Shown: one piece after another, positions 21,558-29,426 of the stretch
How the letters are laid out: each line of letters starts with the position of its first letter
Position numbering within the stretch: the stretch's first letter is position 1
DNA from: an uncultured Eubacteriales bacterium
GTDB taxonomy: Bacteria > Bacillota > Clostridia > Oscillospirales > Butyricicoccaceae
DNA length: 56,998 nt
Reading direction: 5' to 3'
NCBI GenBank assembly: GCA_910585875.1
Contig: CAJUIK010000007.1
Location: 6,152-63,149, forward strand
The notes under the pieces: model-generated
Database searches by the model: none
Seen by the model: only the letters and a program-made list of their open reading frames with translations
Told to the model about the DNA's origin: nothing
Translations under genes and position numbers: made by a program

Positions 21558-24179
21558 ATGGATGAGACAAAGAGCATGAGCAAAAAAGACTATCAATGGC
21601 AGCTGCGAAACGGCTGGAAGCCGGATCAGGATTATGTGTTCGTCAGCTATTCCAGCCGGGATTGGGACAAAGTCTATCCCTGCGTAATGGCTATGCGGGC
21701 CCGGGGGATCAACGTCTATATCGATATTGAGTTTATGGAAAATCAATCCGCCAGCTGGCTGAGCAATTTTCAGGATCGGCTGTTTTTAGGCAGCGGCTGC
21801 AAAGGCATCGTGGCTTTTTTGAGCGTTGACTATATGCGCAGCTACGCCTGCCTGATGGAGCAGATGGCCAACCGGACCAACAAAATGCGCAAGCGGATGG
21901 GCAAACCGCTGCCCGTCTTCTATGTGGCCTTGGACCCGGCTCTGGGTACGCTGCAGCAGATGTCCAGTTATATTTATGACGACGCCGTCCGCCGGGAAAG
22001 CGCCCGGGAGCGGGTGGAAATGTCGCCTCCGGAATATCTGGCGCTGCAAAAATTCATTTTGGACAGCCGCTTGGAAGACTATCGGGACGCCGATTCTGTC
22101 CGGGATTTGCTGGACGGCATCCACGACAAACACGACGTTGTGACCACGATGTATGAATTGATCTTCGCCAGCTCGGCGGATATGCCCAATATCCAGGAAT
22201 TTGAGAGCGTGGAGCAATGCGCCCAGCTGCTGACAGATAATTTTATCAACGATAAAAACGCCTCCATCAAAATCGCGGTTTTGGAAGATTTGAAGCGGGA
22301 GACGATGGAAAAACTGGGACAATTCGCCCCGGCGGAGCAGACCGCGGAGGAGAAAGAAAACGAAGGACAGGGCCTGGTCGACTTCCAGCAGACGGAAGAA
22401 CCGCCTTCCCTCCTGGAGAAAGAAGGGCCCGAGCAAGAGCCGGATTGGCGGGAGGAGCTGCGCTCGAAAGAAGAGGAACAGCGCCGCCTGGAAGAGGAGC
22501 GCCGGCAGGAGCCGCTTCAAAATTCCATAGAGGAATTGACAGCCCGGGCAGAGGAAGGCGACGCCTTGGCCCAGAACGACCTGGGCCTGCGCTACGCCAA
22601 AGGCGACGGCGTGGCGCAGGATTGGAACAAAGCCTTTGATTGGTATCAGAAATCCGCTTGTCAGGGCTGTATATACGGCTTGTATAACCTGGCCTGGCGC
22701 TATTACAACGGACAAGGAACCGAGCAATCCCTGACCAAAGCGGCGGAGCTGTTCCGTCAGGCGGCGGAGCAGGGCTATGACGAAGCCCAATGTATGCTGG
22801 GCGTCTGCTGCGCTAATGGCGAAGGCACAGCCCAGGATTGGGTTCAGGCCGCCTATTGGTACCGAGAAGCCGCCGAGCAGGGCAACGCCGCGGCCCAATA
22901 CAACCTGGCTTGGCGGTATTATAAGGGCCAGGGGGTGGAGCAAAGCCCGGAACAGGCGGTTTACTGGTACCAGCAGGCGGCGGAGCAGGGCCATATGATG
23001 GCGCAAAACGAGCTGGGGGTCCGCTACACTAATGGAGACGGCGCGGCTCAGGATTGGCAGAAGGCGGTCTATTGGTACCGCAAAGCCGCCGAGCAAGGGG
23101 ACGGCATGGCCCAATACAACCTGGCCTGGCGGTATTATAAGGGCCAGGGGGTGGAGCAAAGCCCGGAACAGGCGGTTTATTGGTACCAGCAGGCGGCGGA
23201 GCAGGGCCATATGATGGCGCAAAATGAGCTTGGAATCCGCTATGCCAATGGAGACGGCGCGGCCCAGGATTGGCAGAAAGCGGTCTATTGGTATCGTAAA
23301 GCCGCCGAGCAGGGCAATATGTACGCCCAATACAACCTGGCCTGGCGGTATTACCATGGCCAGGGAGTGGATCAAAATCTGGAACAAGCGGTTTATTGGG
23401 TTCGGCAATCGGCGGAACAGGGCAATTCAAACGCTCAAAACGATTTGGGCCTCTGGTATGCCAAGGGCGAAGGGGTCCCCCAAGATTGGACGCAGGCGGT
23501 CTATTGGTACCGCAAAGCTGCCGAGCAGGGCAATATGTACGCTCAATACAACCTGGCTTGGCGATATTACAGCGGCCAAGGGGCAGAGCAAAATTCGGAG
23601 CAGGCGATTTACTGGTTCCGCCAGGCGGCGGAACAGGGCTATGGCGACGCCCAGAACGAATTGGGGGTCCGGTATGCCAAAGGCGACGGCCTGGAACGGG
23701 ACGAGGAGCAGGCCTTTTATTGGTATCGCAAGTCCGCCGAGCAGGGCAATATGTATGGTCAAAACAACTTGGCTTGGCGATATCTGGAGGGAAAGGGGAC
23801 GGAAAAATCGCCGCAGCAGGCGGCTTCCTGGTTCCGCAAGTCCGCCGAGCAGGGGTATCGCGACGCCCAGAACATGATGGGCTGGTGCTACGACCATGGC
23901 AGCGGCGTGGAACGGGATTACAGCAAAGCCATATACTGGTTCCGCAAGGCGGCGGACAGCGGCCACAGCGCCGCCCAGTTCAACGTGGGCCTCTATTACG
24001 CCCAGGGAATTGAAGTGGCCCAGAATTGGGAGCTGGCTTTTTATTGGTACAGCCTGTCGGCGGAGCAGGGATATCAGAACGCCCAGCAGCGGCTGGCAGA
24101 CTGCTTTGAAAAGGGTTTGGGCACGCCTCAAAACCTGGAGCGGGCGGAGTATTGGCGGCGCAAGGCCGAGAGAAATTAG
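21558..24179 (+). CDS. TIR-domain protein with 15 Sel1 repeats
   Basis: An 873-residue cytosolic protein. Residues 25-135 form a TIR domain: strand A YVFVSYSSRDW, INVYID, then FLSVDYMRSYACLMEQ. E101 sits at the position of the catalytic glutamate of NAD-cleaving TIR domains (S-x-x-C-x-x-E pattern). A helical region to about residue 250 and a charged linker rich in Glu and Gln follow. From about residue 333 to the end there are 15 Sel1-type (TPR-like) repeats of 36 residues. They alternate between two kinds, LGxRYAxGDG...QDW and LAWRYYxGQG...EQ, so the true unit is 72 residues. Such repeats form a superhelix for protein binding. TIR-Sel1 fusions could be effectors or scaffolds in defence or signalling. 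The neighbours are DHH (41 bases upstream) and the divergent RyR gene. Confidence 0.88.
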   Translation: MDETKSMSKKDYQWQLRNGWKPDQDYVFVSYSSRDWDKVYPCVMAMRARGINVYIDIEFMENQSASWLSNFQDRLFLGSGCKGIVAFLSVDYMRSYACLMEQMANRTNKMRKRMGKPLPVFYVALDPALGTLQQMSSYIYDDAVRRESARERVEMSPPEYLALQKFILDSRLEDYRDADSVRDLLDGIHDKHDVVTTMYELIFASSADMPNIQEFESVEQCAQLLTDNFINDKNASIKIAVLEDLKRETMEKLGQFAPAEQTAEEKENEGQGLVDFQQTEEPPSLLEKEGPEQEPDWREELRSKEEEQRRLEEERRQEPLQNSIEELTARAEEGDALAQNDLGLRYAKGDGVAQDWNKAFDWYQKSACQGCIYGLYNLAWRYYNGQGTEQSLTKAAELFRQAAEQGYDEAQCMLGVCCANGEGTAQDWVQAAYWYREAAEQGNAAAQYNLAWRYYKGQGVEQSPEQAVYWYQQAAEQGHMMAQNELGVRYTNGDGAAQDWQKAVYWYRKAAEQGDGMAQYNLAWRYYKGQGVEQSPEQAVYWYQQAAEQGHMMAQNELGIRYANGDGAAQDWQKAVYWYRKAAEQGNMYAQYNLAWRYYHGQGVDQNLEQAVYWVRQSAEQGNSNAQNDLGLWYAKGEGVPQDWTQAVYWYRKAAEQGNMYAQYNLAWRYYSGQGAEQNSEQAIYWFRQAAEQGYGDAQNELGVRYAKGDGLERDEEQAFYWYRKSAEQGNMYGQNNLAWRYLEGKGTEKSPQQAASWFRKSAEQGYRDAQNMMGWCYDHGSGVERDYSKAIYWFRKAADSGHSAAQFNVGLYYAQGIEVAQNWELAFYWYSLSAEQGYQNAQQRLADCFEKGLGTPQNLERAEYWRRKAERN
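22894..23325 (+). repeat. Near-identical 216-bp tandem duplication inside the Sel1 array
   Basis: Two consecutive units (22894-23109 and 23110-23325), each 72 codons or two Sel1 repeats, differ at only a few bases, while flanking units have diverged more. The unit length is 216 bp and stays in frame. It looks like a recent duplication by slippage or recombination. Confidence 0.8.
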
Positions 24180-24244
24180 CGGATCGCCGGCAAAGCAAAA
24201 CATACTCGAATGGGGCGGGCGCCCCGGCGGCAAAAGGAGGTTCT

Positions 24245-25120
24245 ATGGCAAATGTCAATCGGATTCAATGGAAGCGGCTACTTGGAAAATACGGCCTGAT
24301 TACCATAGGAGCGGCGGTTTATGCGGCGGCGGTGGCCCTGTTCCTGGACCCCAATCAGCTGGCGCCCGGCGGCGTGGTGGGAATCAGCGTCATCCTCAAC
24401 CGGCTGGTGGGCCTGCCCACAGGCACAGTGATGCTGTGCGTCAATATCCCTCTGTTGATTGCCGGCGTGTGGAAACTGGGGCTGAAGTTTCTGCTGTCCA
24501 CTATCTACGCCACCCTCTTTTCCTCGGCGGCGGTGAACTTTTTGGCGCCCTATGGGCCGCTGACGGAGGATCTGCTGCTGGGCGCCTTGTTCGGCGGTAT
24601 TCTGCTGGCCGCCGGCGTGGCCTTAGTCTTCAAAGCCGGCGCCACCACCGGCGGCACCGATATTCTGGTGCGGCTGCTCAAGCTGAAATATCGGCATATT
24701 GAAACGGGCAAGCTGTTTTTCTGCACAGACCTGGCGGTGGTGGCCGCCTCTATGCTGACCTTTCACAACCTGAACACCGGTTTATACGCCCTGATTTCCA
24801 TCATTGTCTTCGCCGTGGTCTTCGATTTGGTGCTTTATGGCGGCGACACGGCCAAAATGGTCTATGTGGTGACAGGCCGGGAGCAGGCCATCGCCCAGCG
24901 CATTATGGACGAGCTGGAAATTGGTGTCACCTACGTCCATGGCGAAGGGGCCTATACCGGCCAGAGCAAACGGGTGATCCTGTGCGTGGCCAAAAAACAG
25001 CTCTTTCCCAACATCAAGGAAATTGTCAAACAGGAGGACGCCAACGCCTTTATGATCGTTTCCTCCGCCAGCGATATCTACGGCGAAGGGTTCAAAGACC
25101 ACTTTGCCGAGGAATTTTAA
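24245..25120 (+). CDS. YitT-family membrane protein (DUF161/DUF2179)
   Basis: A 291-residue protein with about five N-terminal hydrophobic helices containing the family motif LAPGGVVGISVILNRL (FxxPxxLxxGGxxGI pattern) and AGATTGGTDI. A C-terminal soluble DUF2179 domain carries VVTGREQAIAQRIMDEL, HGEGAYTG and DANAFMIVSSASDIYGEGF. YitT proteins are widespread in Firmicutes, with a proposed transport role but no proven substrate. The start at 24245 follows AAAGGAGG. It is 65 bases after the TIR-Sel1 gene and 10 bases before the next gene. Co-transcription with the TIR locus is possible. Confidence 0.92.
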   Translation: MANVNRIQWKRLLGKYGLITIGAAVYAAAVALFLDPNQLAPGGVVGISVILNRLVGLPTGTVMLCVNIPLLIAGVWKLGLKFLLSTIYATLFSSAAVNFLAPYGPLTEDLLLGALFGGILLAAGVALVFKAGATTGGTDILVRLLKLKYRHIETGKLFFCTDLAVVAASMLTFHNLNTGLYALISIIVFAVVFDLVLYGGDTAKMVYVVTGREQAIAQRIMDELEIGVTYVHGEGAYTGQSKRVILCVAKKQLFPNIKEIVKQEDANAFMIVSSASDIYGEGFKDHFAEEF

Positions 25121-25130
25121 GGGAGGGCTT

Positions 25131-26249
25131 ATGGCGAAATCCATCGGAGCTCGGGCTGGGACGGCGGGTTTGCTGGCCTTGACCCTTTTGTGCCAAGGCT
25201 GCGCCGGCAGCGGGGAATATTATCGGGAAATCCCCCATACGGCGGCCGCAGCGGGGGAAACCCGCTTCCACGGCGACGTCAGCGTTAACAATTATTACGC
25301 CCTGCAAAGCGCAGTCATCGGTATGATCGGCAACAGCCGGGAGACCAACACCATCCCCATCAGCAGCGATTATGACGGTTCGCTGGAGGAGGATTTGGCC
25401 CGGGTGACCCGGGAAATCACCACGGAAAACCCCCTGGGCTGCTTTGCGGTGGCCTCCATCGTCTTTGACCAGACCCGGGTGCTCACCTATCAGGAGCTGA
25501 GCATCACCATCCGGTATAAGCGGCTTTCCAAAGAAATCGCCGCCATACAGGAGTGCCCCAGCCTGCGGATTTTTGAAAGCCGCCTATCCGAGCTGCTTTC
25601 CAGCTTTGGGAACCAAGGCTTTTATTCCATCTCCGGGCTGGGGGAAGGGGAAGAGGATTTGTATGATCGGGCCATGCGCTGCTGGTACAGCGCGGCGGAC
25701 GCCGCTTATGGCCTGCGGGATATCACAATCCTGACCTATCCAGAGACAGGAGCAAAGCGCATTGTGGAGGTTCAGGTTCAGTGGACGGCGGGCCGCCAGG
25801 AGCTGCTGAATCAAGGGGAAGAGGCCCGCCGACAGGCCAAGCAGATCTGCGAGCAGTTTCAGGGGGAAACCCTGGAGGAAAAGCTGGCGTTTGTAAGAGA
25901 TTTTCTGGAAGAATCGGTGGAATATGACGAAGAGGCCATGCGGGTGGTGGCTGAAACCGGCGGCCGCCAGGCCAAAACCAGCCCTTATACCGCTTATGGC
26001 GCGTTGGTAGAGGGCAGAGCCGCCCAATCGGGCATGGCCCACGGCGCGAAGCTGCTGCTGGACGAATTGAATGTGAATTGCAGCTTGATCTGGGGCCGGC
26101 GGCAGGGAGTCAGCTGTTTGTGGCTTCGGGTGCAGAGCGAGGGAGAGGGCTATCATTACGACCCCACCGGCGACGGGGGCTTGATGGACGAGCAGCGGGC
26201 CGCCCAATCGGGATTTGAGTATAACGACAGCGTATATCAATTCGGTTAA
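25131..26249 (+). CDS. Lipoprotein with degenerate transglutaminase-like domain
   Basis: A 372-residue protein with an N-terminal signal sequence and a lipobox-like LLCQGC, so it is probably exported and lipid-anchored at Cys24. The C-terminal third follows the transglutaminase-like pattern YGALVEGRAAQSGMAHGAKLLLDEL...YHYDPTGDGG. In active members this reads VCxGYA...HAWN...DPT. Here the catalytic Cys is absent (AAQSGMA) and the His region reads SCLWLRV; only the Asp remains. It is therefore expected to be non-catalytic and perhaps binding. GGGAGGG precedes the start, 10 bases after yitT. A bidirectional terminator follows about 105 bases downstream. Confidence 0.75.
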   Translation: MAKSIGARAGTAGLLALTLLCQGCAGSGEYYREIPHTAAAAGETRFHGDVSVNNYYALQSAVIGMIGNSRETNTIPISSDYDGSLEEDLARVTREITTENPLGCFAVASIVFDQTRVLTYQELSITIRYKRLSKEIAAIQECPSLRIFESRLSELLSSFGNQGFYSISGLGEGEEDLYDRAMRCWYSAADAAYGLRDITILTYPETGAKRIVEVQVQWTAGRQELLNQGEEARRQAKQICEQFQGETLEEKLAFVRDFLEESVEYDEEAMRVVAETGGRQAKTSPYTAYGALVEGRAAQSGMAHGAKLLLDELNVNCSLIWGRRQGVSCLWLRVQSEGEGYHYDPTGDGGLMDEQRAAQSGFEYNDSVYQFG

Positions 26250-26356
26250 AACAGATTCTGCCCTGGGCCGGCGTTCGCGTCTGCCATGGCGCGCCATTCA
26301 AAACCCGGAACAAGCGTGATTCCAGCGCGAAAGGCCGATTCGCTAGGGAAAGCCAA

Positions 26357-26385
26357 AAAATAAGCGCCCATTGGGCGCTTATTTT
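26357..26385. terminator. Bidirectional terminator
   Basis: AAAATAAGCGCCC pairs with GGGCGCTTATTTT around a 3-base loop, with A-rich and T-rich flanks. It separates the plus-strand lipoprotein gene from the minus-strand prolyl-tRNA editing gene. Confidence 0.92.
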
Positions 26386-26458
26386 TGGTTTCGCTTCAGT
26401 TGTCTCAACCTTTTCCAGTATCAGAAAAGCTGCGGCGCGGCATATGAGCCGGCTTGCG

Positions 26459-26986
26459 CTACTGGGCGTTTTCCGGCGGGAGTTCGCCGTCGATTTCGAT
26501 GAATTGGGGTTGGTGTCCGGTGTGTTGGAGGAAAATCTGCTCAAAATCCTGCCAGCGCAGAGCCAAGCTCTGGGTATTCAGGCAGGGGTGGACGCAGAAT
26601 TCCTGCAAACGGGCCACGTCTTGGTCTACAATCAGATGAATCTCCCGCTCCCGGTCGAAGACCAGACCCATGGGGGAGATGGAGCCCGGCCGGGCGCCCA
26701 AGGCCTGCCAGAGCTTGTCCTCATTGCCAAAGCTCAGCCGGGACCGGCCGATTTTTTTGGATACCTCCGCCGTGCGGAATTTTTTGTCCTCGCCGATCAG
26801 CAGCAGGAAAAACTCCGTCTGCTGCCGATTGGCCAAAAACAGGTTTTTACAAAAGGGGGCGCCCAATTGCCGCCCCACGGCCTGGCAATCCTCCATTGTA
26901 GCCGCTTCTGGGTGCTCTATGCTGCGGAAAGGGATTTTCCAATCCCGCAGCAGCTGATAAATCGCCTCTGGCGAACCTCGTTCCAT
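26459..26986 (-). CDS. Prolyl-tRNA editing (YbaK/ProX-type) protein
   Basis: A 175-residue free-standing editing domain of the INS/YbaK family, which hydrolyses mischarged aminoacyl-tRNA such as Ala-tRNAPro. Family features: FRSIEHPEAATMEDCQAVG near the N-terminus, CKNLFLANRQQTEFFLLLI, the conserved Lys in DKKFRTAEVSKKIG, LSFGNEDKLWQALGARPGSISPMGL, and HLIVDQDVARLQEFCVHPCLNT at the C-terminus. The length is typical of ProXp-ala (160-180). It lies 13 bases downstream of the serine hydrolase gene and ends about 75 bases before a terminator. Confidence 0.93.
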   Translation of the reverse strand: MERGSPEAIYQLLRDWKIPFRSIEHPEAATMEDCQAVGRQLGAPFCKNLFLANRQQTEFFLLLIGEDKKFRTAEVSKKIGRSRLSFGNEDKLWQALGARPGSISPMGLVFDREREIHLIVDQDVARLQEFCVHPCLNTQSLALRWQDFEQIFLQHTGHQPQFIEIDGELPPENAQ

Positions 26987-26999
26987 TCGATGCTTCCCT

Positions 27000-28598
27000 C
27001 TATTCTTTTGAAAATCCCACGTCCAGCGCCCGGCCGCCGCTGAGGGTCATGCCGATGGCCCGTGCGCCCGACCCCCGGAGGAAAGCCAGGCTGACCGGCC
27101 AACCGCCCAGCCAAAGGGCGTAGCAATCCCGCCCGATGGGAATCAGCGGAATTTCGCCATGGCGGAAATGGCGCAGCCGCAGCCGGCCTTGGTCTTCTAT
27201 GACGTCATAGTAGGTTTCCAGTTCGTCGCTCTGATACCGGCCTTCGCAATCCAGCAGCCGTTCCTCCGGCTGGGGCGAAAGGTTCGCACGAGTCAAACGG
27301 CCGACGCCGGCGGCAGTCCGGCGCGTCAGGGCCTCCTCTTCGATATACAGGTATTCCTCCAGATAGCCTACCTGCCAGCAGTTTCCTTCGATATGGCGCA
27401 GCGCCGGGGCGTTTTCTTCGCGCCCCAGGGTCAGAGCGCCGTCGGCCCGGCGGCAGAGTTCCAGCAGAGAAATCCCCGGCTCCTCCCGCCGCCAATATAG
27501 GCCCGCTGGGTCCCTTTGGGGCGCGGGCTGGAGCAGATCTTCCGGGGCTTGGTCCTCCGGCAGACCCAGAGCGGCACAGGCCAGTTGCCGCGCCGCCCAG
27601 CTTACGTTGGTATTCTGGGTGTTGGCCAAAATAGCGACGTCCAAATCGTCCTGATAAAACTGCATCATGTGGGCCCGGAAAGCGGCGTCCGAGCCGCCGT
27701 GTTCCAGATAGGGCCGGCCCTTGTAATCCCCCAGCATCAGCCCGGCGCCATAGGGGCTGGGCTGGCCGTCGGCCAGGACAGGCCGGGTTTTCATCAGCTC
27801 TATCGTCTCCGCTGGGCAGAGCGCGGGGTTTCGATAGTGGTCCAGCAGCTTCATCAGGTCGCCGGCCGTGATATTCATGGAAGTGGCGCCGTAGGCGGCG
27901 TAGTTCAGCGGATGATAGCTGAAATCCCCCTGGCCGTTGTCTGCATAGGAATAGGCCGCGCCAGGCACAATCTGCCGGAAACTCTCCCGGATGCAGGTAT
28001 GGTCCATGCCCAGAGGCTCGAATATCATTTCCCGGGCAATTTGGGGGAATGTCCGGCCGGAAACCCGCTGAATGATCTCGGCCAGCAGGGTGAAATTGGA
28101 GTTGCTGTAGAGATACCGGCTTTGGGGCGGGAAATTCAGCGCAGCCTGGTTGGCGATCACCCGCTTGGAATCGGCCATGGTAATGACGTCGTCGATGCGC
28201 ACCCCCTGCATCATCAGCAGCTCCCATTGGTCCCGGATGCCGGAGACATTGTTCATCATGTCCCGTACAGAAACCGGCTCCTCAAAGCCGACCAAATCCC
28301 CGATATACCGCCGGATATCCTGGTCGATATCCAGCTTGCCCTGGCGGGCCAGCAGCAGGGCGCAGAGCACAGTCGTCTGTTTGGAAACCGAGGCCGCGTG
28401 AAACGCCGTGTCCGGCCCGATTTTCACCTGGTGCTCCAAATTGGCGTAGCCAAAGCACTGATCGTAGACGATCTGCCCCTTGAGCCGCACTTGGACCTGG
28501 CCGCCGGGGCAGAGGCCCTGATCCCACAGCCGGAATACCCGCCGGGCCGTCTGCCGGATTCTTTCGATCACAGATTGATCTACAGAATATCCGCTCAT
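27000..28598 (-). CDS. Serine hydrolase, beta-lactamase class C fold
   Basis: A 532-residue protein of the penicillin-binding-like serine hydrolases. The catalytic SxxK is SVSK (about residue 71, AASVSKQTTV), the YxN is YSN in RYLYSNSNF, and the third box is HGG in YLEHGGSDAAF. The catalytic domain takes up about 340 residues; the C-terminal 190 residues form beta-rich lipocalin-like modules often found in these proteins. No signal peptide is visible, so it is likely cytoplasmic and acts as an esterase or D-aminopeptidase and not as an antibiotic-degrading enzyme. GGGAGGGG lies before the start, which overlaps the stop of the small membrane protein gene as ATGA. Confidence 0.9.
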   Translation of the reverse strand: MSGYSVDQSVIERIRQTARRVFRLWDQGLCPGGQVQVRLKGQIVYDQCFGYANLEHQVKIGPDTAFHAASVSKQTTVLCALLLARQGKLDIDQDIRRYIGDLVGFEEPVSVRDMMNNVSGIRDQWELLMMQGVRIDDVITMADSKRVIANQAALNFPPQSRYLYSNSNFTLLAEIIQRVSGRTFPQIAREMIFEPLGMDHTCIRESFRQIVPGAAYSYADNGQGDFSYHPLNYAAYGATSMNITAGDLMKLLDHYRNPALCPAETIELMKTRPVLADGQPSPYGAGLMLGDYKGRPYLEHGGSDAAFRAHMMQFYQDDLDVAILANTQNTNVSWAARQLACAALGLPEDQAPEDLLQPAPQRDPAGLYWRREEPGISLLELCRRADGALTLGREENAPALRHIEGNCWQVGYLEEYLYIEEEALTRRTAAGVGRLTRANLSPQPEERLLDCEGRYQSDELETYYDVIEDQGRLRLRHFRHGEIPLIPIGRDCYALWLGGWPVSLAFLRGSGARAIGMTLSGGRALDVGFSKE

Positions 28599-28867
28599 TT
28601 CAGCCCCTCCCGTTTCTCCCGGTTGCGGTAGATGAAATACAGAGTCAGGTCGGCGGCCACCATCAGGAAGTTGATCACATACAGAATCAGCACGAGATCC
28701 TGGCTGTACAAAATCTTGTGGGTGATGCCCGCCACATATCCCAGCTCGATGGTGAACAGGAAGGACAGGCTTTTGCCCTTGGTGGATTTCATCCGCAGGG
28801 ATTTGGCGATGTTCATCGGCCAGGCCGCGCCAAAGCAGATCAACATCGTCGCCTCAAAAATACTCAT
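28595..28867 (-). CDS. Small PQ-loop/SemiSWEET-like membrane protein
   Basis: A 90-residue protein with three hydrophobic helices (residues 3-18, 36-54, 58-78) and a basic C-terminus. The segment AAWPMNIAKSLRMKSTKGKSL resembles the PQ-loop pattern (P-Q/M-N...S...K-S), suggesting a half-transporter of the SemiSWEET type, though the assignment is by resemblance only. The chosen start at 28867 has AAGGAA upstream; the frame stays open further upstream without a ribosome-binding site. It overlaps the serine hydrolase start by 4 bases. Confidence 0.7.
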   Translation of the reverse strand: MSIFEATMLICFGAAWPMNIAKSLRMKSTKGKSLSFLFTIELGYVAGITHKILYSQDLVLILYVINFLMVAADLTLYFIYRNREKREGLK

Positions 28868-28906
28868 TTCCTTTTTCCTCTTTCCTTGATATAATGTCGG
28901 AGCAGA

Positions 28907-28939
28907 CCGGCAGGCCTTGGGCGGCGCCCGACCTGCCGG
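28907..28939. other. Inverted repeat in a divergent intergenic region
   Basis: CCGGCAGG (28907-28914) and CCTGCCGG (28932-28939) flank an inner GGGC/GCCC pairing. A TATAAT at 28890-28895 lies just upstream, so the repeat covers the start of any plus-strand transcript and might act as an operator or a 5' hairpin. A second small hairpin, GGCCTT/AAGGCC, lies at 28965-28980. Confidence 0.4.
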
Positions 28940-29003
28940 CCGATTCAAGCGTACCATAAGAACGGGCCTTTGGCAAGGCCGAGACAAAAAAGGAGGAACT
29001 GTC

Positions 29004-29399
29004 ATGATCAAGGACCATGTGTACAAATTTTATATCGCCCAAAATCGCAGCTGCGCGGAGTCTATCTTTTTGGCCGCCAACGAAGAATACGGCCTGGGCG
29101 CCTCGGCCCAGACTTTGAAGGCCGCAGGGGCTTTCAGCGGCGGCGCCTGCTGCGGCAGCCTGTGCGGCGCGGCGGCGGGCGGCGCTATGGCGATCGCCCT
29201 GGCCACAGGCGGCCCCGAGGAGCCCGCCCACGACAATGTGGAAATGCGGGAAAAAATCAAGGCCTTTGTGGAGGAATTCGCCCAGGCCGCAGGCTCCGAA
29301 CTCTGCCGGGAGGTAAAACCTGAGTATTTCCAAGAAGGGCGGCGCTGCCTGGCCACAGTGGAGCTGGCGGCGGATCTCCTGGAACAATACATGAAATAG
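29004..29399 (+). CDS. C_GCAxxG_C_C-type putative redox protein
   Basis: A 131-residue protein matching the C_GCAxxG_C_C family (probable redox-active, Cys-rich). Cysteines are in RSCAES (17), GACCGSLCGAAAGG (about 48-53), ELCREV and RRCLAT, the order expected of the family, although the first box reads CCGSLCGA and not CxGCA. Members are thought to bind a metal or form disulfides; no substrate is established. AGGAGG is 8 bases upstream of the start at 29004; the frame stays open upstream without a ribosome-binding site. Monocistronic, converging on etfA. Confidence 0.85.
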   Translation: MIKDHVYKFYIAQNRSCAESIFLAANEEYGLGASAQTLKAAGAFSGGACCGSLCGAAAGGAMAIALATGGPEEPAHDNVEMREKIKAFVEEFAQAAGSELCREVKPEYFQEGRRCLATVELAADLLEQYMK

Positions 29400-29426
29400 C
29401 CCGTCCAGTCTCTCCTCGGCCTGGGA

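Noticed and set aside
20014..21570. A 518-codon minus-strand frame opposite the DHH gene
   Set aside because: The DHH and DHHA1 motifs are unmistakable on the plus strand; the antisense product shows no family features.
22556..24170. Regular repeats considered as a CRISPR-like or tandem non-coding array
   Set aside because: The 108/216-bp period is the Sel1 repeat of an intact reading frame.
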